Positions 25,921 to 34,065 of a stretch of 64,000 bases of DNA are shown piece by piece. The stretch covers positions 310,001 to 374,000 of the forward strand of contig NZ_VFRP01000001.1 of assembly GCF_006385685.1 (NCBI RefSeq), read 5' to 3'. Each line of letters opens with the position of its first letter. The first letter of the stretch is position 1. This DNA is from Amaricoccus solimangrovi. Lineage in GTDB: Bacteria > Pseudomonadota > Alphaproteobacteria > Rhodobacterales > Rhodobacteraceae. The notes under the pieces were generated by a model. That model made no database searches, was not told the DNA's origin, and saw only the letters and a program-made list of their open reading frames with translations. Made by a program: the position numbers and the translations under genes.

Positions 25921-26478
25921 TCAGAGATCCGCGCGCAGCGCCGCCATCAGTTCGGGCACCGTGGCATAGACGTCGAGCATCTCGAGAAAGGAGAGCTCGG
26001 CGAAGCCGTTCTCCACGAGATGCATGAGAAGCGTGATGAGCGGCGTCCAGTATCCCCTTGTATTGAGAAGATAGACCGGCTTCGCATGCAGGCCGAGCTG
26101 GCGCCAGGTCAGCACCTCGAACAGTTCGTCGAGGCTGCCGGGGCCGCCCGGCAGGGTCACGATCGCGTCGGCGTTCATGAACATGACCTTCTTGCGCTCG
26201 TGCATCGTCTCGGTGACGACGAAGGCGCCGAGATCGCGCTTGCCGACCTCGCGGCGCAGCAGGTGCTCGGGGATCACGCCGAAGGTGTCGCCGCCGGCGC
26301 GGATCGCCGCCCGGGCGACGGCGCCCATCAGGCCGATGTCGCCCGCGCCATAGACGAGGCGGTAGTTCTCCTCCGCCAGCGCGTGGCCGAGTTCGCCGGC
26401 CGCGGCGACGAAGGCCGGGTCGTTTCCTTCCCGCGAGCCGCAGAAGACACAGACGGATTTGCGCGCGCCCAGGGGCAT
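25921..26478 (-). CDS. LOG-family protein (TIGR00730, nucleotide 5'-monophosphate phosphoribohydrolase type)
   Basis: A 185-aa Rossmann-fold protein. It shows SVCVFCGSREGNDP at the N-terminus, YGAGDIGLMG, and the family active-site motif PGGPGSLDELFE (canonical PGGxGTxxE). Relatives release free cytokinin bases from their nucleotides or act as purine nucleotide hydrolases; bacterial substrates vary. The start at 26478 is preferred because GAGGAG lies eight bases upstream; the frame can extend to 26541 without a good site. Confidence 0.9.
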   Translation of the reverse strand: MPLGARKSVCVFCGSREGNDPAFVAAAGELGHALAEENYRLVYGAGDIGLMGAVARAAIRAGGDTFGVIPEHLLRREVGKRDLGAFVVTETMHERKKVMFMNADAIVTLPGGPGSLDELFEVLTWRQLGLHAKPVYLLNTRGYWTPLITLLMHLVENGFAELSFLEMLDVYATVPELMAALRADL

Positions 26479-26623
26479 CTGGAAATCTCCTCGGCTGGCG
26501 GAAGGACCTTTTGCGGCATGTGCCTTTTGTGACAGGCTCATTGGCTAGCAGGTCGCCGGCGCGACGGCCAGACCCGAGGGGGGACCGGTCCGCCGGTGCG
26601 AGGGCCGAGGAAAGGACAACCGA

Positions 26624-27721
26624 ATGGACACGACCACCCCTGAGCCCCGACGCCCCGGGCGCGGCCGCGCCGCGCTCGCCATCGGCGCCTGTCTCGCGGT
26701 GGCGGTGGTGCTGGTCCAGCTCCTGACCCGCGGCCGGGAGGAACCCGCCGTGACGCCGCCCGCCGCGACGCCGCCGGCCGCGACGCGGGAGGTCGCGACG
26801 GGCAAGGTCGCGGCTCCGGCTGACCGGCCCGCGGAGACGGCGGGCGAGACGCCGAGCGTCGAGGTGATGCGCGTCTCGGCCAGCGGCTCCGGCGTGGTGG
26901 CGGGCCGGGCGCGGCCTGGCGCCAATGTCGCGGTGCTGGCCGGCGACCGCCCGCTCGCCGAGGTGAAGGCGGACGAGGCGGGCAGGTTCGTGGCGATGTT
27001 CGAGGCCGGCGCGTCGGCCGAGCCGCGCGCGCTGACCGTCGAGACGAGGGGGGCGGACGGGACCACCCACCGTTCCCAAGAGGTGCTGGTGATCCTGCCC
27101 GGCCACGAGCCCGCCCCGCCCGCCGGCTCGGAAACACCCGCCGGCGCGGCCGCCCCGGGGGCGGAACCGGCGGCGGAACCGGCGGCGGCGCCGGTCGCCG
27201 CGACCGCGCTCATCACGCCCGGGACGGCCGAGGTGACGCCCGTGGCCCGGCCCGCGAACCTCGCCGAGGGGCAGGTCGCCTTCGCGAGCATCTCCTATGG
27301 CGAGGCCGGCGCGGTCGCGCTCCAGGGTTTCGGCGACCCGGGGGCGGCGCTGCGCGCCTATGTCGACGGCGCGCTCGCGGTCGAGGGGCGGGTCGGTCCC
27401 GACGGCCGCTGGACGCTGACGGTGCCCGAGGCGGCGCCGGGCACCTACACCATCCGCGTCGACCAGCTCGACGCGACGGGCCGGGTGGTGAGCCGGACCG
27501 AGACGCCGTTCCGCCGCGACACCGGCGGCGGCGCGCCGCCCCGGCCGGGCGAGGTCTCGATCGTGGTCCAGCCGGGCAACAACCTCTGGACGCTGGCGCG
27601 GATCCATTACGGCACCGGCATGCGCTACACCCAGATCTTCGAGGCCAACCCGGAACTGATCGCCGATCCCGATCTCATCTATCCCGGCCAGGTCTTCCGC
27701 GTGCCGGAATCGGCCCGGTGA
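26624..27721 (+). CDS. LysM peptidoglycan-binding membrane protein
   Basis: A 365-aa protein with a short cytoplasmic N-terminus, one membrane helix (about 15-35), a long alanine/proline-rich linker with Ig-like or BON-like beta segments (GSGVVAGRARPGANVAVLAG; GDPGAALRAYVDG), and one C-terminal LysM domain (SIVVQPGNNLWTLARIHYG to IYPGQVFRVP). LysM binds glycan strands, so it probably tethers the inner membrane to peptidoglycan. A paralogous layout is common in Rhodobacterales. Confidence 0.85.
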   Translation: MDTTTPEPRRPGRGRAALAIGACLAVAVVLVQLLTRGREEPAVTPPAATPPAATREVATGKVAAPADRPAETAGETPSVEVMRVSASGSGVVAGRARPGANVAVLAGDRPLAEVKADEAGRFVAMFEAGASAEPRALTVETRGADGTTHRSQEVLVILPGHEPAPPAGSETPAGAAAPGAEPAAEPAAAPVAATALITPGTAEVTPVARPANLAEGQVAFASISYGEAGAVALQGFGDPGAALRAYVDGALAVEGRVGPDGRWTLTVPEAAPGTYTIRVDQLDATGRVVSRTETPFRRDTGGGAPPRPGEVSIVVQPGNNLWTLARIHYGTGMRYTQIFEANPELIADPDLIYPGQVFRVPESAR

Positions 27722-27812
27722 CCGGCGCGGAGCGGCGCGGCGCCCGGGCCTTCGGGCTTGGCACCGCGCGGGGCGGGCGGTATATCCCGCGCCGGACCGA
27801 TCGGAGAACGGC

Positions 27813-28499
27813 GTGAGCCAGAGTGATTCCTTCTTCAACGAGGTGGACGAGGAAGTCCGCCGCGACAGGTTGCGCCGCGGACTGGGCCGTTACGGCTGGC
27901 TGATCGGCCTCGTGATCCTCGGACTGGTCGGCGGCGCCGCCTTCGTGGAATGGCGCAAGCACGCCGAGCAGGTGGCGGCTGAGAAGGCCGGCGACGCGCT
28001 GCGCGCCGCCTCTCTCGAAAGCGATCCCGCGAAACGCGCCGAGGCGCTCGCCACCGTCGCGGGTGACGAGCCGCGCGCGGCCGCCGTGGCGCGCCTGGCC
28101 GAGGCGGGAAGCCAGATGGAGGCGGGCGACACCGGGGCCGCGGCCGCGACGCTCGCGAGCCTCGCGGAGCAGGGCGATACGCCGGAACTCTACCGCTCGC
28201 TCGCCGCGCTCTTGCGCGTCATGCTGCTCGGCGACGCGATGGACCCGGCCGAGCGGAACGCGACGCTGGAGACGCTGAGCGACGGCGAGTCGCCCTTCCA
28301 GGCGCTCGCGCTCGAGCAGCGCGCGCTCGGACGCCTCGCCGCCGGCGACCGGGAGGGCGCCTTCGCCGATCTCGGCACGATCCTGAAGCTGCCCCAGGCC
28401 CCCGAGCAGGTCTCGACCCGGGCGCGGCAGCTTCTCCAGGCCGCGGGCGGCGAGGCGCCGGCGGTTCCGGCCCTTCCGGCCACCCCGTCGGAAGGCTGA
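27813..28499 (+). CDS. YfgM-like TPR membrane protein
   Basis: A 228-aa protein with one N-terminal membrane helix (YGWLIGLVILGLVGGAAFVE), charged just before it (EEVRRDRLRRGLGR), and a periplasmic alpha-helical repeat region. It fits the YfgM ancillary SecYEG/BamB-linked family. Location directly upstream of bamB (22-bp gap) matches the yfgM-bamB-der order known from many proteobacteria. The start is a GTG, supported by GGAGAA upstream. Confidence 0.87.
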   Translation: MSQSDSFFNEVDEEVRRDRLRRGLGRYGWLIGLVILGLVGGAAFVEWRKHAEQVAAEKAGDALRAASLESDPAKRAEALATVAGDEPRAAAVARLAEAGSQMEAGDTGAAAATLASLAEQGDTPELYRSLAALLRVMLLGDAMDPAERNATLETLSDGESPFQALALEQRALGRLAAGDREGAFADLGTILKLPQAPEQVSTRARQLLQAAGGEAPAVPALPATPSEG

Positions 28500-28520
28500 G
28501 CCGGAACAGGAATTCCCCCG

Positions 28521-29834
28521 ATGCGTCTGAAGATCCCGCATGCCCGCCCGGTTCACCTCGCGCTCGCCGCGGCGCTGCTCGCCGGCTGTTCCGGCGAGGA
28601 CATCCTGCCGGGCGACCGGATTCCGATCCGTCAGGTCGAGCAGCCGCTGAGCGAGACCGATCCCTCGGCGGTGCGCCCGGTCGCGATCCCGGCGGCGCGG
28701 ATGAACGCGGACTGGACGCATCACAACGGCTCCGCCGCCGGGCGGCTCGTCAATCCCGCCTTCTCGACGGCGCCGAGCCCGCGCTGGTCGGTTCCGATCG
28801 GCGAGGGCGACGCGCGGCGCCGGCGCATCCTGACCGCGCCCGTCGTCGCGGGCGGCCTCGTCTACACGATGGACGCCGGCGGCGTGGTGAGCGCGCTGCG
28901 CCAGAGCGACGGCCAGCCGGTCTGGAGCCAGAGCGTCGTGACCCCGGGGCAGCAGGCCGACAACGGCCCGGGTGGCGGCTTCGCCTATGCCGACGGCGTG
29001 CTCTACCTGACCACCGGCTTCGGCCAGGTGATGGCGCTCGATCCCCGGACCGGCGGGCGGATCTGGACCCAGACCATGGAAGGCCCGGTCCGCGCCGCGC
29101 CGACCGTCTCGGGCGGGCAGGTCTTCGTCGTGGTGCGCGACGATACCGGCTACGCGCTCGACGCGACCACGGGCGAGACCAACTGGATCGTGCGCGGCGT
29201 CGGCGGAACCGGGCTTCTCGGGGGCGCGAGCGTCGCGACCGACGGCACGCTCGCGGTCTTCCCCTTCGCCTCGGGCGAGGTGCTCGGCATCGTCGCGCGC
29301 AACGGGCTGCAGGTCTGGGGCACCGCGGTGACCGGCGGGCGGCGCGAACTGGCGCGCAACGCCATCGTCGACGTGAGCGGGGAGCCGGTGATCGCCGGGG
29401 GCACCGTCTACGCCGCGAACCAGAGCGGGCGGGCGGTCGCGCTCGACGCGGAGACCGGCGAACGGCGCTGGACCGCCTCCGAGGGCGCCTACGGCCCCGC
29501 CTGGCCGGTCGGGGGCGCGGTCTTCATGGTCTCCGACGAGGGGGCGCTGCTGCGCCTCGACGCCGCCACCGGACGGGTGATCTGGCGCACGGTGCTGCCG
29601 GAATACTGGAACGAGGAAAAGCGGATCGAGGCCATCGCCCATTACGGGCCGATCCTCGCCGGCGGCCGGCTCTGGGTCGCGAGCGGGGACGAGACGCTGC
29701 GCTCCTTCGACCCGACGACGGGACGCCAGCTTTCCTCGGTGCCGCTGCCGGGCGGCGCGGGCGCGCCGCCGGCGATCGCGGGCGGCGTGATGTACATCGT
29801 CTCGCGCGACGGAAAGCTTCTGGCTTTCCAATGA
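28521..29834 (+). CDS. bamB: Outer-membrane assembly lipoprotein BamB (PQQ-like beta-propeller)
   Basis: A 437-aa lipoprotein. The lipobox LAGC has its cysteine at residue 23. The mature part contains repeated PQQ-like propeller blades (VYTMDAGGVVSALRQSDGQPVW; ALDPRTGGRIWTQ; ALDAETGERRW). BamB is a scaffold of the BAM complex that inserts outer-membrane barrels. It follows yfgM-like and precedes der. It is somewhat longer than the E. coli protein, mainly at the N-terminus. Confidence 0.92.
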   Translation: MRLKIPHARPVHLALAAALLAGCSGEDILPGDRIPIRQVEQPLSETDPSAVRPVAIPAARMNADWTHHNGSAAGRLVNPAFSTAPSPRWSVPIGEGDARRRRILTAPVVAGGLVYTMDAGGVVSALRQSDGQPVWSQSVVTPGQQADNGPGGGFAYADGVLYLTTGFGQVMALDPRTGGRIWTQTMEGPVRAAPTVSGGQVFVVVRDDTGYALDATTGETNWIVRGVGGTGLLGGASVATDGTLAVFPFASGEVLGIVARNGLQVWGTAVTGGRRELARNAIVDVSGEPVIAGGTVYAANQSGRAVALDAETGERRWTASEGAYGPAWPVGGAVFMVSDEGALLRLDAATGRVIWRTVLPEYWNEEKRIEAIAHYGPILAGGRLWVASGDETLRSFDPTTGRQLSSVPLPGGAGAPPAIAGGVMYIVSRDGKLLAFQ

Positions 29835-29883
29835 CGGGCGGAGGCGGTAAGGATCGCCTTCCTTCGCGAATGGTTACCGCCCC

Positions 29884-31335
29884 ATGTCCTTCACGCTCGC
29901 CATCGTAGGCCGCCCGAATGTCGGCAAGTCGACGCTGTTCAACCGGCTGGTCGGCAAGCGCCTCGCGCTCGTCGACGACCAGCCCGGCGTCACCCGCGAC
30001 CTGCGCGAGGGCTCGGGCCGGCTCGGGCCGCTGCGCTTCACGGTGATCGACACCGCGGGGCTCGAGGAGGCGACGGACGAGAGCCTGCCGGGCCGGATGC
30101 GCGCGCTGACCGAGCGCGCGGTCGACATGGCCGACGTCTGCCTCTTCCTGATCGACGCGCGCGTGGGCGTGACGCCGACCGACCGGATCCTGGGCGAGCT
30201 GCTGCGCAAGCGCGCGCCCCAGGTGATCCTCGCGGCGAACAAGGCGGAGGGGCGCAAGGGCGAGCAGGGGTTCTACGACGCCTATGAACTCGGCCTCGGC
30301 GAGCCGCTCGCGATCTCGGCGGAGCACGGGATCGGCATGGACGACCTGCTGCGCGCGCTCGAGCCGGTGGCGGAGCGGTTCGAGGACGCGACCGCGATCG
30401 TCGACGTCGATCTCGACGAGATCGATGACAGCGTGAACGAGGAGGGCGAGGGCGCGATCCTGCCGCCCGGCCGGCCGATCCAGATCGCCGTGGTGGGCCG
30501 GCCGAACGCGGGCAAGTCCACGCTCGTCAACGCGATCCTCGGCGAGGACCGGCTGCTGACCGGGCCGGAGGCGGGGATCACGCGCGATGCGATCGCGGTC
30601 TCGGTCGACTGGGACGGCGTGCCGTTCCGGATCTTCGACACCGCCGGGATGCGCAAGAAGGCGAAGGTGCAGGAGAAGCTCGAGAAGCTCTCCGTCTCCG
30701 ACGGGCTGCGCGCGGTCAGGTTCGCCGAGGTCGTCGTCGTGCTCCTCGACGTGCAGATCCCGTTCGAGAGCCAGGACCTGCGCATCGCCGATCTCGCGGA
30801 GCGCGAGGGACGCGCGGTCGTCGTCGCGGTCAACAAATGGGATCTCGAGGAGGAGAAGTCCCACAAGCTCAACGAGTTGCGCGAGGCCTTCGGCCGGCTG
30901 CTGCCGCAGCTGCGCGGCGCGCCGATGGTGATGGTCTCGGCGCTGACCGGCAAGGGTCTCGACCGGCTCAGGGCCGCGATCGTCAAGGCGCATTCGGTCT
31001 GGAACGCGCGGATCTCGACGGCGCGGCTCAACCGCTGGCTCGCGGGCCAGATCGCGGATCACCCGCCCCCCGCGCCTGGCGGGCGGCGGATCCGGCTGCG
31101 CTACATGACGCAGGTGAAGACGCGGCCGCCGACCTTCGTCGTCTTCTGCTCGCATCCCGAGGGGGTGCCGGACGATTACAAGCGCTTCCTCGTGAACGGG
31201 CTCCGGCGCGACTTCGACATGCCGGGCACGCCGATCCGGCTCTATCTGCGCGCGGGCGAGAATCCGTACAAGGATCGCAAGAAGCCGAACGTCACCGCGC
31301 TCGACAAGCACAAGGCCCGCCGCGTCCGCGACTGA
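29884..31335 (+). CDS. der: Ribosome-assembly GTPase Der
   Basis: A 483-aa tandem GTPase required for 50S assembly. The first G domain has GRPNVGKST and DTAGL, the second GRPNAGKST and DTAGM, with NKWD in the second domain. A C-terminal KH-like domain ([21 protein letters not shown]) contacts rRNA. The first NKxD is NKAE, a conservative variant also seen in Rhodobacterales. It follows bamB by 49 bp. Confidence 0.97.
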   Translation: MSFTLAIVGRPNVGKSTLFNRLVGKRLALVDDQPGVTRDLREGSGRLGPLRFTVIDTAGLEEATDESLPGRMRALTERAVDMADVCLFLIDARVGVTPTDRILGELLRKRAPQVILAANKAEGRKGEQGFYDAYELGLGEPLAISAEHGIGMDDLLRALEPVAERFEDATAIVDVDLDEIDDSVNEEGEGAILPPGRPIQIAVVGRPNAGKSTLVNAILGEDRLLTGPEAGITRDAIAVSVDWDGVPFRIFDTAGMRKKAKVQEKLEKLSVSDGLRAVRFAEVVVVLLDVQIPFESQDLRIADLAEREGRAVVVAVNKWDLEEEKSHKLNELREAFGRLLPQLRGAPMVMVSALTGKGLDRLRAAIVKAHSVWNARISTARLNRWLAGQIADHPPPAPGGRRIRLRYMTQVKTRPPTFVVFCSHPEGVPDDYKRFLVNGLRRDFDMPGTPIRLYLRAGENPYKDRKKPNVTALDKHKARRVRD

Positions 31336-31398
31336 CGGCGCCGGGCGCCGCGGTCTCGCCCGGCCATTGATCCTTTCCGGCCATTAACCCTTTGGGGA

Positions 31399-31417
31399 AT
31401 ACGCGCGCCGCGCGTAT
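31399..31417. promoter_or_regulatory. Perfect 19-bp palindrome upstream of the DUF2235 gene
   Basis: ATACGCGCG-C-CGCGCGTAT, 9-bp arms with a single central base, 77 bp before the DUF2235 start and 63 bp after the der stop. It could be an operator or a der terminator; there is no T-run, so an operator is favoured. Confidence 0.45.
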
Positions 31418-31494
31418 CATACCGCCCGCGAGCCGACCATTCCCGGCTGGCGGCGCATCTTCTCATATGCATTTACATATTCGAGGAATTTGCG

Positions 31495-32715
31495 ATGAAG
31501 CGGATTGTCGTCTGTTGCGACGGGACGTGGAACCGTCTCGATTCGGAAGAGCATACCAACGTGGGCCGGCTCGCCGCCGCGATCCTCGGCACCGCGACCG
31601 GGGCGGACGGGACGCGGGTCACGCAGATCGTCCACCACCTCGACGGCGTGGGGAGCGGACGGGGCACCGGGCGCGCGTCGCAGACGGTGGACCGGCTCTT
31701 CGGCGGCGCCTTCGGCTGGGGTCTCGACGCGCTGATCACGGAGGCCTACCGCTTCCTCGCGCTGAACTACGAGCCGGGCGACGAGATCTACGTCTTCGGC
31801 TTCTCCCGCGGCGCCTATTGCGCGCGCTCGCTCTGCGGGCTCATCGGCCGGGCGGGCATCGTCGAGCGGCGCCATGCCGACCGGATCGACGATGCGACGC
31901 GGCTCTACCGCGATCCGGCGAAAGGATCGGCCAGCGAGGCGGCGCGGGTCTTCCGCGCGCGCTACGCGAGCCATGTGACGACGATCGACGGCGAGGCGGC
32001 GTGGCGGGAGCGGGAGGGCCTCGGCGATCATCCCGACCCGGTCCGGCTCCGCCTCGCCTATCTCGGGGTCTGGGACACGGTCGGCTCGCTCGGGGTGCCG
32101 AGGGGCCTCTTCGGGATGATGCCCGGCGGCGGGAGGGCGGTGCGCCGCCACAGCTTTCACGACACGAAGCTGAGCCCGCTCGTCGCCGCCGCGCGCCACG
32201 CGGTGGCGATCGACGAGCGGCGCTGGGATTTCGAGCCGACGCTCTGGCAGCTCGACGACATCCTGGGCAAGCCGGGGCTCGATCCGGGCGACTATCCGCA
32301 GCAGTGGTTTCCCGGCGTGCACGGGGCGGTCGGCGGGGGCGGACCGGACGCGGGGCTCTCCTCGGCGGCGCTGCTCTGGGTGCTGGAGGGGGCGGAGGCG
32401 CGGGGGCTGAGGGTCGACGGCGGCATGCGGAAGGCCTGGGTCCGGGAAGCGGCGTTCGACGGGCCGCTCGACGCCGGGCGGACCGGGCGAAGCCTGGCGG
32501 ACAGGGTCTTCCGCCTGCGCTCGCGCGACCGGACGGCGGTTCCCGGTTTCGACAACGTCTCGGAAACGGCGCGGCGGCGCTGGAAGGGGGTCGCGGCCTA
32601 TCGTCCGAACCCGCTCGCCGCGCTCCGCGACCGGCTCGACGGCTGGGACGCCGGGGTTCCGGAGGGAGAGGCGACCCCGCCGAGGCCGGGCGAGCCGCCG
32701 CTCGCCGCCGAATAG
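31495..32715 (+). CDS. DUF2235 alpha/beta-hydrolase-like protein
   Basis: A 406-aa protein of the DUF2235 (Tle1-like phospholipase) family. It opens with VVCCDGTWN, has the nucleophile-type motif GFSRGAYCARSL (serine in a GxSxG-like turn), and LGVWDTVGSLG. Some relatives are type VI secretion lipase effectors, but no VgrG, PAAR or immunity-like gene lies beside it and there is no signal peptide, so a cytoplasmic hydrolase is equally possible. The start has GAGGAAT upstream. It is flanked downstream by palindromic repeats. Confidence 0.85.
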   Translation: MKRIVVCCDGTWNRLDSEEHTNVGRLAAAILGTATGADGTRVTQIVHHLDGVGSGRGTGRASQTVDRLFGGAFGWGLDALITEAYRFLALNYEPGDEIYVFGFSRGAYCARSLCGLIGRAGIVERRHADRIDDATRLYRDPAKGSASEAARVFRARYASHVTTIDGEAAWREREGLGDHPDPVRLRLAYLGVWDTVGSLGVPRGLFGMMPGGGRAVRRHSFHDTKLSPLVAAARHAVAIDERRWDFEPTLWQLDDILGKPGLDPGDYPQQWFPGVHGAVGGGGPDAGLSSAALLWVLEGAEARGLRVDGGMRKAWVREAAFDGPLDAGRTGRSLADRVFRLRSRDRTAVPGFDNVSETARRRWKGVAAYRPNPLAALRDRLDGWDAGVPEGEATPPRPGEPPLAAE

Positions 32716-32723
32716 GCGCGGGG

Positions 32724-32816
32724 GGCGGACCGAGGTCCGCCGCTGCGCGAGGCTGTAGGGCGGACATCTGTCCGCCGCGGGCGCGGGGGTGTGGGGCGGA
32801 CCGAGGTCCGCCCTAC
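32724..32816. repeat. Cluster of three REP-like palindromic units
   Basis: Three related palindromes: GGCGGACC-GA-GGTCCGCC (32724-32741), GGCGGACA-TC-TGTCCGCC (32759-32776) and GGGCGGACC-GA-GGTCCGCCC (32794-32813), with flanking GTAGG/CCTAC outer bases. They lie between convergent genes, and the last one covers the lrgB stop codon. The first and third share a core; the second has the compensating A-T variation expected of selected hairpins. They may act as terminators. Confidence 0.7.
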
Positions 32817-33547
32817 AGGAAGAGGTTCAGCACCAGGATCAGGACCGAGGTCAGCGCGCCGTTCAGCCCGAGCGCGATGCCGGCGAAGGTGCCGGCCTCC
32901 TGGCTCACCTGGAAGGCGCGGGCGGTGCCGATGCCATGGCTCGCCACGCCGACCGCGAAGCCGCGCGCGGCGTAGTCGCGGATCCTGAGCGCGTTCATGA
33001 GCGGCGTCACGACGATCGAGCCGAAGACCCCGGTCAGCACCACGAGCACCGCGGCGAGCGCCGGGATGCCGCCGATCGTGTCGGTCAGCGCCATCGCGAT
33101 CGGCGCCGTCACCGATTTCGCCGCGAGCGAGGCGATGACCTCCGACGGCGCGCCGAAGACCCAGGCGATGGCGCAGGCCGAGCCGATCGCGGTCACCGAG
33201 CCTGCCACCAGGGCGGCGCACATCGGGAGCAGGTTCGCCCGCACCTGGGCGCGGTTGCGCCAGAGCGGCACGGCGAGCGCGACCGTGGCCGGGCCGAGCA
33301 GGAAGTGCACGAACTGCGCGCCCTCGAAATAGGTCTGGTAGGAGGTGCCGGTGAAGCCGAGCAGCGCGATCAGCAGCCCCGCCGAGATCACCACCGGATT
33401 GGCGATCGGATTGCGCCGGAACCGGAGCGAGACGAGATCGCCGAGCGAGAAGGCGGCGAGCGTCACCGTCAGCCACAGGAGCGGCGTGGTCGAGAGATAG
33501 ACCCAGATCCGATAGAGATCGCCCGTATCGGGCAGCGCGCCGCTCAC
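32813..33547 (-). CDS. LrgB family protein
   Basis: A 244-aa polytopic inner-membrane protein of the LrgB/CidB/YohK family, paired with LrgA and thought to act in murein hydrolase or small-metabolite export. Family landmarks are FRRNPIANPVVISAG, AAKSVTAPIAM, the conserved GVASHGIGTARAF segment and an end rich in small hydrophobic residues. The start GTG at 33547 overlaps the lrgA stop by four bases. The stop codon lies in a palindromic repeat. Confidence 0.9.
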   Translation of the reverse strand: MSGALPDTGDLYRIWVYLSTTPLLWLTVTLAAFSLGDLVSLRFRRNPIANPVVISAGLLIALLGFTGTSYQTYFEGAQFVHFLLGPATVALAVPLWRNRAQVRANLLPMCAALVAGSVTAIGSACAIAWVFGAPSEVIASLAAKSVTAPIAMALTDTIGGIPALAAVLVVLTGVFGSIVVTPLMNALRIRDYAARGFAVGVASHGIGTARAFQVSQEAGTFAGIALGLNGALTSVLILVLNLFL

Positions 33548-33897
33548 AGGACCGGCCTCGCGGTCAGCCGCGCCACCGCGCGGAAGGTCAGCACCGTCAC
33601 GACGAGGGTCAGCAGAGTCGAGACGACGAGGGCGGCGGCGATCGCGAACCAGTTCTCCCGGATCAGGCCGATCTGCTGCACCACCCCGACCGAGGCGGGA
33701 ACGAAGAGCAGCGAGAGATGGCCGAGGATCGTGTCCGCCACCTTCTCGAGCGGGCCGCCGGCGCGGCCCGCGGCCAGCATGCCGAGAAAGAGCAGTCCCA
33801 TGCCGACCACGGGGCCGGGAAAGACGATGCCGAGCGAGCGGACGAGGAACTCGCCCGCGAGCTGGCAGAGGAAGAGCAGGGTCAGGGCTTGGATCAT
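33544..33897 (-). CDS. CidA/LrgA family holin-like protein
   Basis: A 117-aa membrane protein with four hydrophobic segments, including the family motif FPGPVVGMGLLFLGM and VPASVGVVQQ. LrgA-type proteins work with LrgB in control of murein hydrolases and cell death in Firmicutes; in proteobacteria the role is less clear. The start ATG at 33897 has GCGGAGCC upstream. It is translationally coupled to lrgB and divergent from gpmI. Confidence 0.88.
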   Translation of the reverse strand: MIQALTLLFLCQLAGEFLVRSLGIVFPGPVVGMGLLFLGMLAAGRAGGPLEKVADTILGHLSLLFVPASVGVVQQIGLIRENWFAIAAALVVSTLLTLVVTVLTFRAVARLTARPVL

Positions 33898-34002
33898 GGC
33901 AGGCTCCGCTGGTCTCGGGAATGGCGCTGTTTCCCGCGGGCCGCGCCGGCGCGCAACCGGCCGCGACCGCGGGTCCGTCATGCGTTCTCGTACCGGTTCG
34001 GT

Positions 34003-34031
34003 TTGCCAACCCGGCGGGGGCAGAGTATTGC
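34003..34031 (+). promoter_or_regulatory. Candidate gpmI promoter
   Basis: TTGCCA (34003-34008), 17-bp spacer, TATTGC (34026-34031), 34 bp before the gpmI start. The -35 is 5/6 and the -10 is weak, so the call is tentative. Confidence 0.35.
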
Positions 34032-34065
34032 TACGCGGCAAAAGGGCAAGAAAGGCAGGTTCGCG

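Noticed and set aside
24974-27838. A 954-codon open frame on the - strand
   Set aside because: It overlaps DUF2189, LOG and LysM genes that have clear motifs; composition is shadow-like.
31495-32715. Type VI secretion effector module
   Set aside because: DUF2235 resembles Tle1 lipases, but no VgrG, PAAR, Hcp or immunity-type gene is adjacent.
33985-34000. GTTC-N8-GTTC before gpmI as a LexA box
   Set aside because: The spacer is 8, not 7, and the gene is glycolytic.
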